This document shows positions 44,167 to 52,500 of a stretch of DNA of 64,000 nt, piece after piece. This DNA comes from Pseudomonadota bacterium (GTDB lineage Bacteria; Pseudomonadota; Gammaproteobacteria; Steroidobacterales; Steroidobacteraceae). How positions within the stretch are numbered: position 1 is the stretch's first letter; every line of letters begins with the position of its first letter. The position numbers and the translations under genes are program-made. The DNA is taken from NCBI GenBank assembly GCA_021808195.1, contig JAKBCE010000009.1, forward strand, positions 62,001 to 126,000, in the 5' to 3' direction. The notes under the pieces were generated by a model. That model saw nothing but the letters and a program-made list of their open reading frames with translations, did not search any database and was not told where the DNA came from.

Positions 44167-45444
44167 TCAGTGCCAATGCGCGGTCGACTCGGCCGTACCG
44201 CTCGCCGCGGAGCTACGGACCCGGCCGACGTGCCCGCGATGGTTTGCAGCGGCCTTGTGCTTCGTGCCGGCGCCTTGTTTGGGCTTTAGCGACGCATCGT
44301 AGCGGGCCATGATCTTGTGGAACTCGGCAGTGGTCAGCGGCAGGTGAGTCTTGCCGTTCCACGCCGAGCCCTTCGGCAGCCGATTCTGCACGAGCGTCGC
44401 CTGAAGTCCCTCGCCCACCAGGCCGGTACCGGAGACCGGTAGCGGGACCACCTTCGGCTCGGCCACCAGCGCGCTCACGCGGCGCCAGTCGATCCGCTCG
44501 CCGGCCTGCGCCAGGTGATGGATCAGACTGCGGGTGAGCATCCGATCGAGCAGCGTCGCATTGCGCTTCCACGGTCGCTTGTCATCCTGCAGCGGGACGT
44601 AGGCCTGCATGTACAGCCGCCCCTCCTTCCAGCCGAAGAGAAACGGCTGATTGACGACGCGCACCGGCGTGCCATTGGGCACCTGGCGAAACAGCTGGCG
44701 AATATCCTCGGGGTACAAATGGATACAGCCATGGCTCACGCGCCGGCCCACTCCGGCCGGCTTGTCCGTGCCGTGAATGAGGTAGCCGCTCCAGCCGAGC
44801 GGCATCGCCCAGTTGCCGAGCGGGTTGGTGGGACCGGCCGGAACCACCCGGGGCAGCGGCACGCCCTCGTGAGCGTGCTCGGCCAGAATCGAGCGCGGCA
44901 CCACCCAAGCCGGGTGAGCGATGTGCGCCACGACCTGCGTGAGACCGGTGGGCGTCGGCCAGCCGAGCCGGCCGATGCCCACCGGATGGGTGATGACCAC
45001 CTGCGGCTGGCCCGGCCGGTGCGGCGGGAAGTAGAACAGCCGCATGGCCGCCAGATTGACCACAATGCCCACGTGGGGCGCATCCGGCAGAATGAATTGT
45101 GTCGGCACGATGACCCGCGTACCGACGGGCGCGAGCCATGGGTCGACCTTGGGGTTGGCGCGTCTGATCGCGTCATATCCGACGTCGAACAGCCGAGCGA
45201 TATCCGACAGCACCTGGTGCGGCTGGATCCGCACGATCTGCACGTGCCCGATCACGTCCTGTCCCGGCTTGAGCACGAAGCGCTCGGTTTGCACCGGAGC
45301 CGGTAGCTCGGCCTGTACCGTAGCAGATCCTGTGACGCCCGCCGATGCGGCGGGTACGGCAGCACGCGAGCGGGGCGTGGCACAGCCAACGGCGGCCACG
45401 AGCAGGCTGAACGCGAACGGTAGGCAGGAATGGGTGCGTCTCAT
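44167..45444 (-). CDS. L,D-transpeptidase (YkuD), LysM-like, lipoprotein
   Basis: A 425-residue envelope protein. The signal ends in the lipobox-like VAAVGCAT, predicting a lipid anchor. A LysM-like segment (VRIQPHQVLSDIARLFDVGYDAIRRANP) precedes the catalytic YkuD domain with HGTDKPAGVGRRVSHGCIHLYPEDI (His and Cys of the HxxxC-type active site). It is of the ErfK/YbiS/YnhG type that attaches lipoprotein or forms 3-3 crosslinks in peptidoglycan. The basic, His-rich C-terminal 90 residues are extra. CATAAT lies 8 nt before the ATG. Confidence 0.92.
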   Translation of the reverse strand: MRRTHSCLPFAFSLLVAAVGCATPRSRAAVPAASAGVTGSATVQAELPAPVQTERFVLKPGQDVIGHVQIVRIQPHQVLSDIARLFDVGYDAIRRANPKVDPWLAPVGTRVIVPTQFILPDAPHVGIVVNLAAMRLFYFPPHRPGQPQVVITHPVGIGRLGWPTPTGLTQVVAHIAHPAWVVPRSILAEHAHEGVPLPRVVPAGPTNPLGNWAMPLGWSGYLIHGTDKPAGVGRRVSHGCIHLYPEDIRQLFRQVPNGTPVRVVNQPFLFGWKEGRLYMQAYVPLQDDKRPWKRNATLLDRMLTRSLIHHLAQAGERIDWRRVSALVAEPKVVPLPVSGTGLVGEGLQATLVQNRLPKGSAWNGKTHLPLTTAEFHKIMARYDASLKPKQGAGTKHKAAANHRGHVGRVRSSAASGTAESTAHWH

Positions 45445-45492
45445 GTCGGTGGATTATGACACCTTGACGGCCGAGAGGGTTCGCAGCGCGAG

Positions 45493-45523
45493 AAAAATGC
45501 CCCGATCCGTCCGGGACCGGGGC
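45493..45523 (-). terminator. rho-independent terminator (minus strand)
   Basis: On the minus strand a 10-bp stem (45523-45514 with 45508-45499, one G-T pair), 5-nt loop, followed by ATTTTT. It ends the small gene at 45568-45774 and isolates it from the L,D-transpeptidase gene. Confidence 0.85.
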
Positions 45524-45567
45524 GATGGGGCGGACATTTGCGAGGGGGGTCGTCCGCCCAGGGGGAC

Positions 45568-45774
45568 TCAGTGAAGACGTGCCCAATGCAGGATGCGGAT
45601 GTCCTCAGAGTCGAGATTGAAATTGGTGGCGAGCAGCCGCCGCAGCTCACGAATCTCACGCCGGTCGCGCAGCGGCTCGCGCAATTCCACCACGCCGCTC
45701 CATTCGTGGGTCGATGGGGCCTCCTGCGCGACGGCGCCACCAGTCAGGAAGTGCGTGTAATACTTCGCAGCCAC
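45568..45774 (-). CDS. small protein of unknown function, 68 residues
   Basis: Starts with a GTG (MAAKYYTHFLTGGAVAQEAPSTHEWSG) and ends in LDSEDIRILHWARLH. No family recognised. Support that it is real: a -10-like TAAGCT exactly 6 nt before the start, as at other genes here; a strong intrinsic terminator 45 bp after the stop; balanced composition (acidic, aromatic residues) unlike GC by-products. The ending EDIRILHWARLH is the kind of C-terminus seen in small conserved proteins. Cytosolic by absence of signal or helices. Confidence 0.65.
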   Translation of the reverse strand: MAAKYYTHFLTGGAVAQEAPSTHEWSGVVELREPLRDRREIRELRRLLATNFNLDSEDIRILHWARLH

Positions 45775-45889
45775 AAATCTAGCTTAGCGCCGCTGTTGCG
45801 CTCGGGTCCGTGAAGCGGTGCGCAGAACGTCGCACTTCGGCGACCACTTCCTGAAACAGCCGGCGCGAGAGACATCCGGTCACGCACGC

Positions 45890-46393
45890 ATGAGCCGCTA
45901 TCGCCCCCCATCACCCGCCTCCTCGCAATACATCACACCGCAGGGTGCCGAACAGCTGCGTCAGGAGCTTGAGCAGCTGTGGCGGATCGAACGGCCGGAG
46001 GTGACACGGGCCGTGACCGAAGCGGCCGCGCAGGGTGACCGCTCCGAGAACGCCGAGTACACCTATGGCAAGCGCCGGTTGCGAGAAATCGACCGCAGAG
46101 TGCGCTACCTGCGCAAGCGGCTCGAAGGCATGGTCATCGTCGATCAGCCGCCCTCGGACCCCCGACGGGTGTACTTCGGCGCGTGGGTTACGCTCGAGAC
46201 CGAAGCCGGCGCGGCGGTTCGTTACCGCATCGTCGGTCCCGACGAAATCGATCGCGAGCCGGGCTTCATCAGCATGGACTCACCGCTGGCGCGTGCCTTG
46301 CTCGGACGGCGGCTCGATGACGAGGTGCATGTGCAGCTGCCCGGCGGCATGCACCACTTCGTGATCGTCGCAGTCGACTACTCCGCGCGTTGA
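45890..46393 (+). CDS. greB: transcription elongation factor GreB
   Basis: A 167-residue factor that inserts its coiled coil in the RNA polymerase secondary channel to trigger transcript cleavage in backtracked complexes. N-terminal coiled coil: [18 protein letters not shown] to RLEGMVIVD with the catalytic acidic tip in [23 protein letters not shown], the GreB form. The C-terminal globular part ends [21 protein letters not shown] at 45890 chosen; the upstream frame is spurious. Confidence 0.95.
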   Translation: MSRYRPPSPASSQYITPQGAEQLRQELEQLWRIERPEVTRAVTEAAAQGDRSENAEYTYGKRRLREIDRRVRYLRKRLEGMVIVDQPPSDPRRVYFGAWVTLETEAGAAVRYRIVGPDEIDREPGFISMDSPLARALLGRRLDDEVHVQLPGGMHHFVIVAVDYSAR

Positions 46394-46406
46394 GCCAGCC
46401 AGAACG

Positions 46407-47828
46407 CTACCAGATCACCCGCACGTTCTTGAACTGCCAGGGATCGGAGGCGTCGATGTCCTCCGGAAACAGCCGGCCGCGCTCGTGCAGCGGCGTCCAG
46501 TCGGTGTACTGACCGATCACCGGTCCCAGGTACGGGCGGCAGATCTCGAGGCTGCGTTGGAAGTCCATCTCCTCCGGCTCGACGATGCCGCGATTGGGGT
46601 TTTCCATCGCCCACACCACCCCCGCGAGCACGGCAATGGTCACTTGCAGACTGGTGGCGTTGTTGCACGGCGCGAGTCTGCGCGCCGCCTCGATCGAGAG
46701 CTGCGAGCCGTACCAATACGCGTTCTTCTTGTGCCCTGCGAGCAGCACGCCAAGCTCATCGATGCCGCCGACGATCTCGTCCATCAACAGCCGCTGATGC
46801 TCCTGCTGAACATAATTCCGCCCGACCAGCTCGTGCACCGACATCACCGCCTCGTCGCAGGGGTGATAGGCGTAATGCACCGTCGGCCGGTACAGCACCT
46901 GCGAGCCCTCGCGCACCGTGAAGTAATCGGCGAGCGAAATCGCCTCGCCGTGCGTGATGCAGAAGCCATGAAAATGACCCGCGAGCGGCGTCCAGGTGCG
47001 CACGCGTGTGCCCGCCCCGGGCTGCATCAAGTAAATCGCGGCCTGGCAGCCGCTCTCGTGGCGCTTACCGTCGCGCGGGAAATTACGCTCATGCGTTCCC
47101 CAGCCCATCTCAGCCGGCTGCGAGCCTTCGCTCACGAAGCCATCGATCGACCAGGTATTGACGAACTCGCCCGGCAGCTTCGGCTGGTTCGCGCGCTGCG
47201 TGTCGCGCTCGGCGATCTGGATGGTCTTCACGCCGACCTGGCGGGCGAGCGCAGCCCATTCGGCGCGCGAGGCCGGCGTGTGCGTCTCGATCCCCGAGTC
47301 GGCCGCGATGTTGAGCAAGGCCTGCTTGACCAGATGGGACACCAGGCCCGGATTGGCGCCGTGGGTGAGCACTGCGGTCGGCGCGCGCTCATTGTCCTGG
47401 CGCAGTGCAAGGGCCTCCTCGCGCAGCGCATAATTGGTCCGCCGCCCGGCCGACACGGTCGGATCGGTGTAGCCGCCGGGCCAGGGCTCGATGCACGTGT
47501 CGAGGTACATCGCCCCCTTCTCCCAGCACAGCTTGATCAGCGCGAGACTGGAGACGTTCACCGAGACATTGACGAGGAAATCCCCGCGCCCGAGCAGCGG
47601 TGCGAGCACGCGCCGAAAATTCTCGCGCGTGAGCGGCTCGCGTATGAACCGCACGCCATACTGCGCCGCCTCCTCGCTGCCCTTGTCCTCGGCCGTCACG
47701 ATGGTGATGCGCTCGGCCGGGATCCCAATGTGACGCAGCAGCAGTGGCAGGACACCCTGACCGATGCTGCCAAAGCCGACCAGGACAATACGACCAGGAA
47801 ATTCGACGTGGATTGTGTGCTGACTCAT
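46407..47828 (-). CDS. hss: homospermidine synthase
   Basis: NAD-dependent enzyme (473 residues) that joins two putrescines, or putrescine and spermidine, into homospermidine. Rossmann motif VLVGFGSIGQGVLPLLLRH, then DTCIEPWPGGY, THGANPGLVSHLVKQAL and WGTHERNFP, typical of bacterial HSS. The ATG at 47828 is chosen; an upstream frame of 9 codons has no support. It complements the ornithine decarboxylase at 3.0-4.2 kb and arginine decarboxylase at 49.7 kb. Homospermidine is usual in alpha- and some gammaproteobacteria. No spermidine synthase is in the window. Confidence 0.92.
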   Translation of the reverse strand: MSQHTIHVEFPGRIVLVGFGSIGQGVLPLLLRHIGIPAERITIVTAEDKGSEEAAQYGVRFIREPLTRENFRRVLAPLLGRGDFLVNVSVNVSSLALIKLCWEKGAMYLDTCIEPWPGGYTDPTVSAGRRTNYALREEALALRQDNERAPTAVLTHGANPGLVSHLVKQALLNIAADSGIETHTPASRAEWAALARQVGVKTIQIAERDTQRANQPKLPGEFVNTWSIDGFVSEGSQPAEMGWGTHERNFPRDGKRHESGCQAAIYLMQPGAGTRVRTWTPLAGHFHGFCITHGEAISLADYFTVREGSQVLYRPTVHYAYHPCDEAVMSVHELVGRNYVQQEHQRLLMDEIVGGIDELGVLLAGHKKNAYWYGSQLSIEAARRLAPCNNATSLQVTIAVLAGVVWAMENPNRGIVEPEEMDFQRSLEICRPYLGPVIGQYTDWTPLHERGRLFPEDIDASDPWQFKNVRVIW

Positions 47829-47944
47829 CTCACTCACGATCACCGGGGAAAACACGGACCACGGCCGGGCCAGCGAACACGCGGTCCGGCTCCGGCGCCA
47901 GCGCGGAGCGTATCAAAGCCCGGCGTGCAACGAAACGTCGCGTT

Positions 47945-48610
47945 TCAACTGGCGCGCCAGTGCGGTGGATACGTGCGCTCGTAGCCCGGCAGCGCCTCGA
48001 TGCGCGCAAGCCAGCGGCCGAGCGAAGGGTAGTTGACCTCGACGGGCATGAAGCGGGCGGCGAGCTCACGGGCCACCGGACGCTCCAGGGCGCGCTTCAA
48101 CAGCTGAATTCCCGGGAAAATCACCATGTCGACCGCCGAGAAGCGCTCGCCGACCACCCAGTCGGATTTCGACAGCCGGCCCTCGATGGTGCGCGCCTCG
48201 CTCGCCACCGCGTGCATCGCCTGAGTCAGCTCCTCGCTGCGCAGATCGACGCCGCCGTGGAAAACCGCGCGGGTGATCGTGCGCAGATGCGGCTCGATAT
48301 AGGCCTGGTACTCGCAGATGACCCGCATAATGGTGCCGGCCTCTTCGGGGCTGGTGCCAAAGATGGGTGGATCGGGATACTTCAGGTCAAGGTAGTACAG
48401 GATGGCGAGGGACTCAAAGCACACGTACTCGCCGTCTTTCAGCACCGGCACGCGGCCACGCGGATTCAGCTGCAGCATCTGCGGCGATTTGTGCTCCTGC
48501 TTGGAGAACTGCAGCAGATGTGCGGCATACGGCAGACGCTTGTGCTCGAGCGCGAGCAGCACCCGCCATGCGAAGGGACTGCCGCTGCCCCAGTAAACCT
48601 CGATCGTCAT
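47945..48610 (-). CDS. glutathione S-transferase family protein
   Basis: A 221-residue cytosolic protein: a thioredoxin-fold N-terminal domain (IEVYWGSGSPFAWRVLLALEHKRLPY, with LNPRGRVPVLKDG and FESLAILYYLDLKYP binding glutathione) and an all-helical C-terminal domain with FSAVDMVIFP. The SPFAWR motif resembles the Ser-type catalytic site of zeta/theta-like bacterial GSTs. Start at ATG 48610 with GGGGGA and a TACAAT about 26 nt upstream. Substrate unknown. Confidence 0.87.
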   Translation of the reverse strand: MTIEVYWGSGSPFAWRVLLALEHKRLPYAAHLLQFSKQEHKSPQMLQLNPRGRVPVLKDGEYVCFESLAILYYLDLKYPDPPIFGTSPEEAGTIMRVICEYQAYIEPHLRTITRAVFHGGVDLRSEELTQAMHAVASEARTIEGRLSKSDWVVGERFSAVDMVIFPGIQLLKRALERPVARELAARFMPVEVNYPSLGRWLARIEALPGYERTYPPHWRAS

Positions 48611-48762
48611 CCGTCCCCCATTCGGTCTGTGCGCGAATTGTACCGGGTTCACTGCCGATGCGTTCACTCTCGCCCGACGCACGAAGCGTCGCCCGCGCCG
48701 GCGCCCCCGCATAGAATAGGCGCAACGGCGCCACCGGGCGCCCTCGCACTCTGCGGTGGCTC

Positions 48763-49623
48763 ATGTCCGACACGCTGATCAGCACGCGCGAGCTGGCGCA
48801 ACGGCTCGAGGAGCCCGCACTCGCGGTGATCGACTGCCGATTCGACCTGGCGCGGCCCGAGTGGGGCGCCGAGGCCTATGCGGCCGGACGCATTGCGCAC
48901 GCCCGCTACGCGCATCTGGATCGGGATCTCTCGGCGGCGGTGTCGAGTTCGAGTGGGCGCCACCCGCTGCCCTCGCCTGCACGGCTCGGGGAGCGTTTTG
49001 GCCTGTGGGGCATCGACGCAAACACGCAGGTGGTGGCCTACGACCAGGGCCCCGGCGCATTCGCTGCACGCCTGTGGTGGCTGCTGCGCTGGTTGGGACA
49101 CCGGCGCGTCGCGGTGCTCGATGGCGGGTTGGCGGCCTGGCTGGCCGACGGCCTGCCGCTCGAACAGGGCGCGAGCGCCCCGGTGAGCGAGCGCCGCTTC
49201 AGCGGCCGCCCCACTGCGGGCCTGCTCGCCGAGACGGCCGAACTCGAGCAGGCGGTGCGCACCGGCGCGCTCGCGCGTGGCGAGCCGCTGCTGATCGATG
49301 CCCGTGGTGCCGATCGCTTCGCAGGACGCAACGAAACGATTGATCCGGTGGCCGGACATATCCCCGGCGCACGCAATCAACCATTCACTGACAATCTCAC
49401 CGCTGGCCGTTTCCGCGACGCCGCGGCGCTGCGCGCCCGCTACCTCGAGCTGCTCGATGGCCGCCCGCCGCAGAGCGCGGTGTGCATGTGCGGCTCGGGC
49501 GTGACCGCCTGCCACAATCTGCTCGCTCTGGAGATCGCCGGACTCGGCGGCGCACGCTTGTACGCAGGCTCGTGGAGCGAGTGGATCCGTGACCCGGCGC
49601 GGCCGGTGGCCCGCGCGCCCTGA
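48763..49623 (+). CDS. sseA: sulfurtransferase (3-mercaptopyruvate type)
   Basis: A 286-residue tandem rhodanese: an inactive N-terminal domain (VIDCRFDLARPEWG) and an active C-terminal domain with LLIDARGADRFAGRNETIDPVAGHIPGA and the Cys loop CGSGVTACH. The CGSGVTA loop is the 3-mercaptopyruvate sulfurtransferase type; thiosulfate sulfurtransferases usually have CRxGxx. A TAGAAT lies 44 nt upstream. Role: cysteine-derived sulfur transfer. Confidence 0.92.
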   Translation: MSDTLISTRELAQRLEEPALAVIDCRFDLARPEWGAEAYAAGRIAHARYAHLDRDLSAAVSSSSGRHPLPSPARLGERFGLWGIDANTQVVAYDQGPGAFAARLWWLLRWLGHRRVAVLDGGLAAWLADGLPLEQGASAPVSERRFSGRPTAGLLAETAELEQAVRTGALARGEPLLIDARGADRFAGRNETIDPVAGHIPGARNQPFTDNLTAGRFRDAAALRARYLELLDGRPPQSAVCMCGSGVTACHNLLALEIAGLGGARLYAGSWSEWIRDPARPVARAP

Positions 49624-49637
49624 AGCGCGAGCGTGGG

Positions 49638-49651
49638 CGGAAAATTTTCCG
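49638..49651. promoter_or_regulatory. 14-bp perfect palindrome upstream of speA
   Basis: CGGAAAATTTTCCG, an AT-rich perfect inverted repeat in very GC-rich surroundings. It lies about 80 bp before the speA start and just upstream of a candidate -35/-10 pair (TTTTAC, 16 nt, TATCGT near 49681), so it may be an operator for speA. Confidence 0.5.
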
Positions 49652-49729
49652 ACAGGACTTTTACTGCGGCGCCATTTTGATATCGTGCGCGGCGAACGCA
49701 CTCCCGCGCGTCGAACGGAATTCACCGAC

Positions 49730-51703
49730 GTGGCCGTAGATCCCAAGAGCATCGGCACTCAGCAGTACAACCCCGCTGCCCCCTGGCGCATCGAGGACTC
49801 CCTCGAGCTGTACCACGTCAACGCGTGGGGCAAGGGCTATTTCGGCATTAACCCGGCCGGGCACGTGGTTGTACGACCCGATACGCGCCCTGGCAGCGAC
49901 ATCGACCTGTACGAGGTCATCGAGGGACTGCAGGCCCGCGAGCTGACCACTCCGGTGGTGGTGCGCTTCTCGGACATCCTGGCGCACCGCCTGAAGCACC
50001 TGCATGATGCGTTTGCGCAGGCTATCGCCGAGAACGACTACCAGAACCGCTATGCGGCGGTGTTTCCGATCAAGGTCAATCAGCAGCGTCTGGTGGTCGA
50101 GGAGGTGTACCGCTACGGAGCCGAGTTCGGCTTCGGACTGGAGGTCGGCTCCAAGCCCGAGCTGCTCGCCGTCATGGCCATGACGGAGAACGCCCCGGAG
50201 CGGCTGATCGTTTGCAACGGATTCAAGGACGACAGTTACATCGAGGCAGTGACGCTCGCGACCAAGCTCGGCCGCACGATCATTCCGGTGGTCGAGAACT
50301 TCGAGGAGCTGCCGCTGATCCTGAAGCATGCGGACAAGTACGGCGTGCGACCGCGTATCGGCGTGCGCGTGAAGCTGCTCACCGAAGGCTCAGGCAAGTG
50401 GCGCGACTCGACCGGTGAGAAGTCGAAATTCGGCCTGTTCATCACGGAAATCCTCGAGCTGGTGCGCGAGTTGAAGGCTCGCGGCATGCTCGATTGTCTG
50501 CAGCTCGTGCACTGCCATCCTGGCAGCCAGCTGCAGGACATCCGTCGCGTCAAGGATGCGATCAACGAGCTCGCGCACGTGTATGCGGAGCTGAAGCTGA
50601 TGGGCGCGGGGCTGAAGTACATCGACATCGGCGGCGGGCTCGGCGTCGATTACGACGGCAGCGGCACCAACTACTCCTCGTCGATGAACTACACGCTCAA
50701 CGAGTATGCGAGCGACGTGGTCTATCGCATCGCCAGCGTGTGCAATGCGCGCGAGATTTCCCACCCGATGATCATCAGTGAATCGGGGCGTGCGGTCGCC
50801 GCCTATCACAGCGTGCTCATCTTCGATGTGCTCGGCTCCTCGGCGCTCGACAAGTTTCGCGTCACGGGCCGGGAGGAAGAGGACTACGGCGGCAGCGACG
50901 AGTTGCCCCAGCCGGTGCACGACCTGTTCGAGGCGTTCCGCTCGGTCAGCCGGCGACGTCTGGTGGAGTGCTATCACGATGCGCTCACCGCGCGTGATCA
51001 GGTGTTGCAGATGTTCAATCTGGGACTGCTGTCGCTCGAGTTCCGCGGCCTCGCTGAACGGCTCTTCTGGGCGACCTGCGCCAAGATTCGCGATTGCTGC
51101 CGGCGCCTCGAGCGCCAGCCGGAGGAGCTCGAGGGGCTCGAGTCGATTCTCTCCGACACGTACTTCTGCAACGTGTCGGTGTTTCAGTCGCTGCCGGACA
51201 GCTGGGCGATCGATCAGTTGTTCCCGATCATGCCCATCCACCGGCTCAACGAGCGGCCGGCGCGAACCGGGGTACTCGCCGACATCACCTGCGATTCCGA
51301 CGGCAAAATCGATCACTTCGTCTCACTGCGCGACGTCAAACACACGCTTGAACTGCACGAGCTGAAGGGTTCCGAGAAGTACTACCTCGCCGTGTTCCTG
51401 GTCGGCGCCTATCAGGAAACACTCGGCGACCTGCACAACCTGTTCGGCGACACCCACGTCGTGCACGTGCGGCGCCACGATGAGGGCGGCTGGTGGATCG
51501 AGGAAGTGGTCAAGGGCGACACCGCCAACAAGGTGCTCGAGTACATGGAATACGACGTCGCAGAGCTCTCCCCGGCGCTGATGCGTGATTGCGAGCGGGC
51601 GATCCGCGACGGACGGATGAGCGTCGCGGAGAGTCAGGTTTTGAAGCGCTTCTACGAAAACGAGCTCGACGGTTATGCCTACCTCGAGCCGGCAGGTAGC
51701 TAG
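49730..51703 (+). CDS. speA: biosynthetic arginine decarboxylase
   Basis: A 657-residue PLP enzyme (E. coli SpeA has 658) converting arginine to agmatine for putrescine synthesis. The PLP lysine is in AAVFPIKVNQQRLVVEEV; the sequence GFGLEVGSKPELLAVMAM, HCHPGSQLQDIRRVK and IDIGGGLGVDYDGS follow. I choose the GTG at 49730 (MAVDPKSIGTQQYNPAAPW), giving family length; other starts lie at 49589 and 49685. No agmatinase (speB) or agmatine deiminase is in the window, so the next step lies elsewhere. Orthologous to the enteric enzyme, not the acid-induced one. Confidence 0.92.
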   Translation: MAVDPKSIGTQQYNPAAPWRIEDSLELYHVNAWGKGYFGINPAGHVVVRPDTRPGSDIDLYEVIEGLQARELTTPVVVRFSDILAHRLKHLHDAFAQAIAENDYQNRYAAVFPIKVNQQRLVVEEVYRYGAEFGFGLEVGSKPELLAVMAMTENAPERLIVCNGFKDDSYIEAVTLATKLGRTIIPVVENFEELPLILKHADKYGVRPRIGVRVKLLTEGSGKWRDSTGEKSKFGLFITEILELVRELKARGMLDCLQLVHCHPGSQLQDIRRVKDAINELAHVYAELKLMGAGLKYIDIGGGLGVDYDGSGTNYSSSMNYTLNEYASDVVYRIASVCNAREISHPMIISESGRAVAAYHSVLIFDVLGSSALDKFRVTGREEEDYGGSDELPQPVHDLFEAFRSVSRRRLVECYHDALTARDQVLQMFNLGLLSLEFRGLAERLFWATCAKIRDCCRRLERQPEELEGLESILSDTYFCNVSVFQSLPDSWAIDQLFPIMPIHRLNERPARTGVLADITCDSDGKIDHFVSLRDVKHTLELHELKGSEKYYLAVFLVGAYQETLGDLHNLFGDTHVVHVRRHDEGGWWIEEVVKGDTANKVLEYMEYDVAELSPALMRDCERAIRDGRMSVAESQVLKRFYENELDGYAYLEPAGS

Positions 51704-52030
51704 CCTGTTTGTTGCGTCGTTGCCACAGACGGCCCTGATCCGGCGCCCGGCACGCGGGCAAGTGTTTGCGTCCCGCCAACGCCGGGAGTAGCATCAGGCC
51801 GTTCACACTCCGCAGTGGATTGATCACGTTTGAGTTGCCGGCTCTTTCGATCCGCTCCTCCCCGCACATCGTCCATGCCTGAACCTGGGGCAGGCGGTTG
51901 GGCCGCCGGGGCCGTGTTCCTGTTGAATCCCACCGTGTCCGTCCACTCCCTGTCCTTCCCGACTGATACTGCGACACCTCCGGCCGACACGTGCGGCCGG
52001 GGAATCGCACTGCCATAGAGAGACTTCCGG
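51704..52030 (+). other. 327-bp interval before the RRM gene
   Basis: No gene seen. It holds a CCGGCCG/CGGCCGG stem-loop with a 7-nt loop near 51980-52000, and the sequence before the RRM ATG ends CTTCCGG. It may be a long 5' leader; cold-regulated RRM genes often have such leaders, but no conserved cold box is recognised. Confidence 0.4.
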
Positions 52031-52312
52031 ATGACGACGATTTATGTTGGCAATCTGCCTTTCAACGCCACCGAGCAAGATGTGAAGGTGCTCTTCGAAC
52101 GTCACGGCAAGGTGGACTCGGTCAAGTTGATCAACGACCGCGAAACCGGCAAGCCGCGCGGCTTCGGCTTCGTGGAGATGGCACCGGGTGAGGCTCAGGG
52201 GGCGATCCAGGCGCTGAACGGCTTCCAGATGAGCGGCCGGGCGCTACGGGTCAACGAAGCGCAGGAGCGTGCCCCACGGCCGCGCTCCGGCGGCGGTCCG
52301 TTCCGCCGCTGA
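52031..52312 (+). CDS. RRM-domain RNA-binding protein
   Basis: A 93-residue protein with one RNA recognition motif: RNP2 IYVGNLP and RNP1 RGFGFVEM are perfect, and the aromatic residues for base stacking are present. A short Gly/Pro/Arg-rich tail (RAPRPRSGGGPFRR) follows. Bacterial proteins of this kind resemble cyanobacterial cold-induced Rbp proteins and are thought to act as RNA chaperones. Two hairpins, the second a strong terminator, end its transcript. Confidence 0.95.
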   Translation: MTTIYVGNLPFNATEQDVKVLFERHGKVDSVKLINDRETGKPRGFGFVEMAPGEAQGAIQALNGFQMSGRALRVNEAQERAPRPRSGGGPFRR

Positions 52313-52374
52313 GCGCCGTTTGGGCGAGGCGGTCCCGGCCGAGTGCCGGGCGGTGCATTGCCGCCTGAATTGCG

Positions 52375-52394
52375 GGCACACCCGAGGGTGTGCC
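52375..52394 (+). terminator. hairpin downstream of the RRM gene
   Basis: GGCACACC (52375-52382) pairs with GGTGTGCC (52387-52394), loop CGAG, then GGGGTCTTTTACCC. The short T4 suggests a weak or first terminator. Confidence 0.5.
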
Positions 52395-52451
52395 TAGGGG
52401 TCTTTTACCCTCTGCCATTGAGCGCTGAGACACCGCCCGCAGACCCAATAG

Positions 52452-52481
52452 CCCCGCTGGAGCTCGAGCGGGGTTTTTTTT
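52452..52481 (+). terminator. rho-independent terminator
   Basis: CCCCGCT (52452-52458) pairs with AGCGGGG (52467-52473), followed by eight T. A strong intrinsic terminator closing the RRM unit 19 bp before the methyltransferase-like gene. Confidence 0.9.
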
Positions 52482-52500
52482 GGCCGCGTACCCGTACACA

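Noticed and set aside
46485..47984. Open frame of 499 codons on the plus strand
   Set aside because: Antisense to homospermidine synthase, Arg/His/Gly-rich only.
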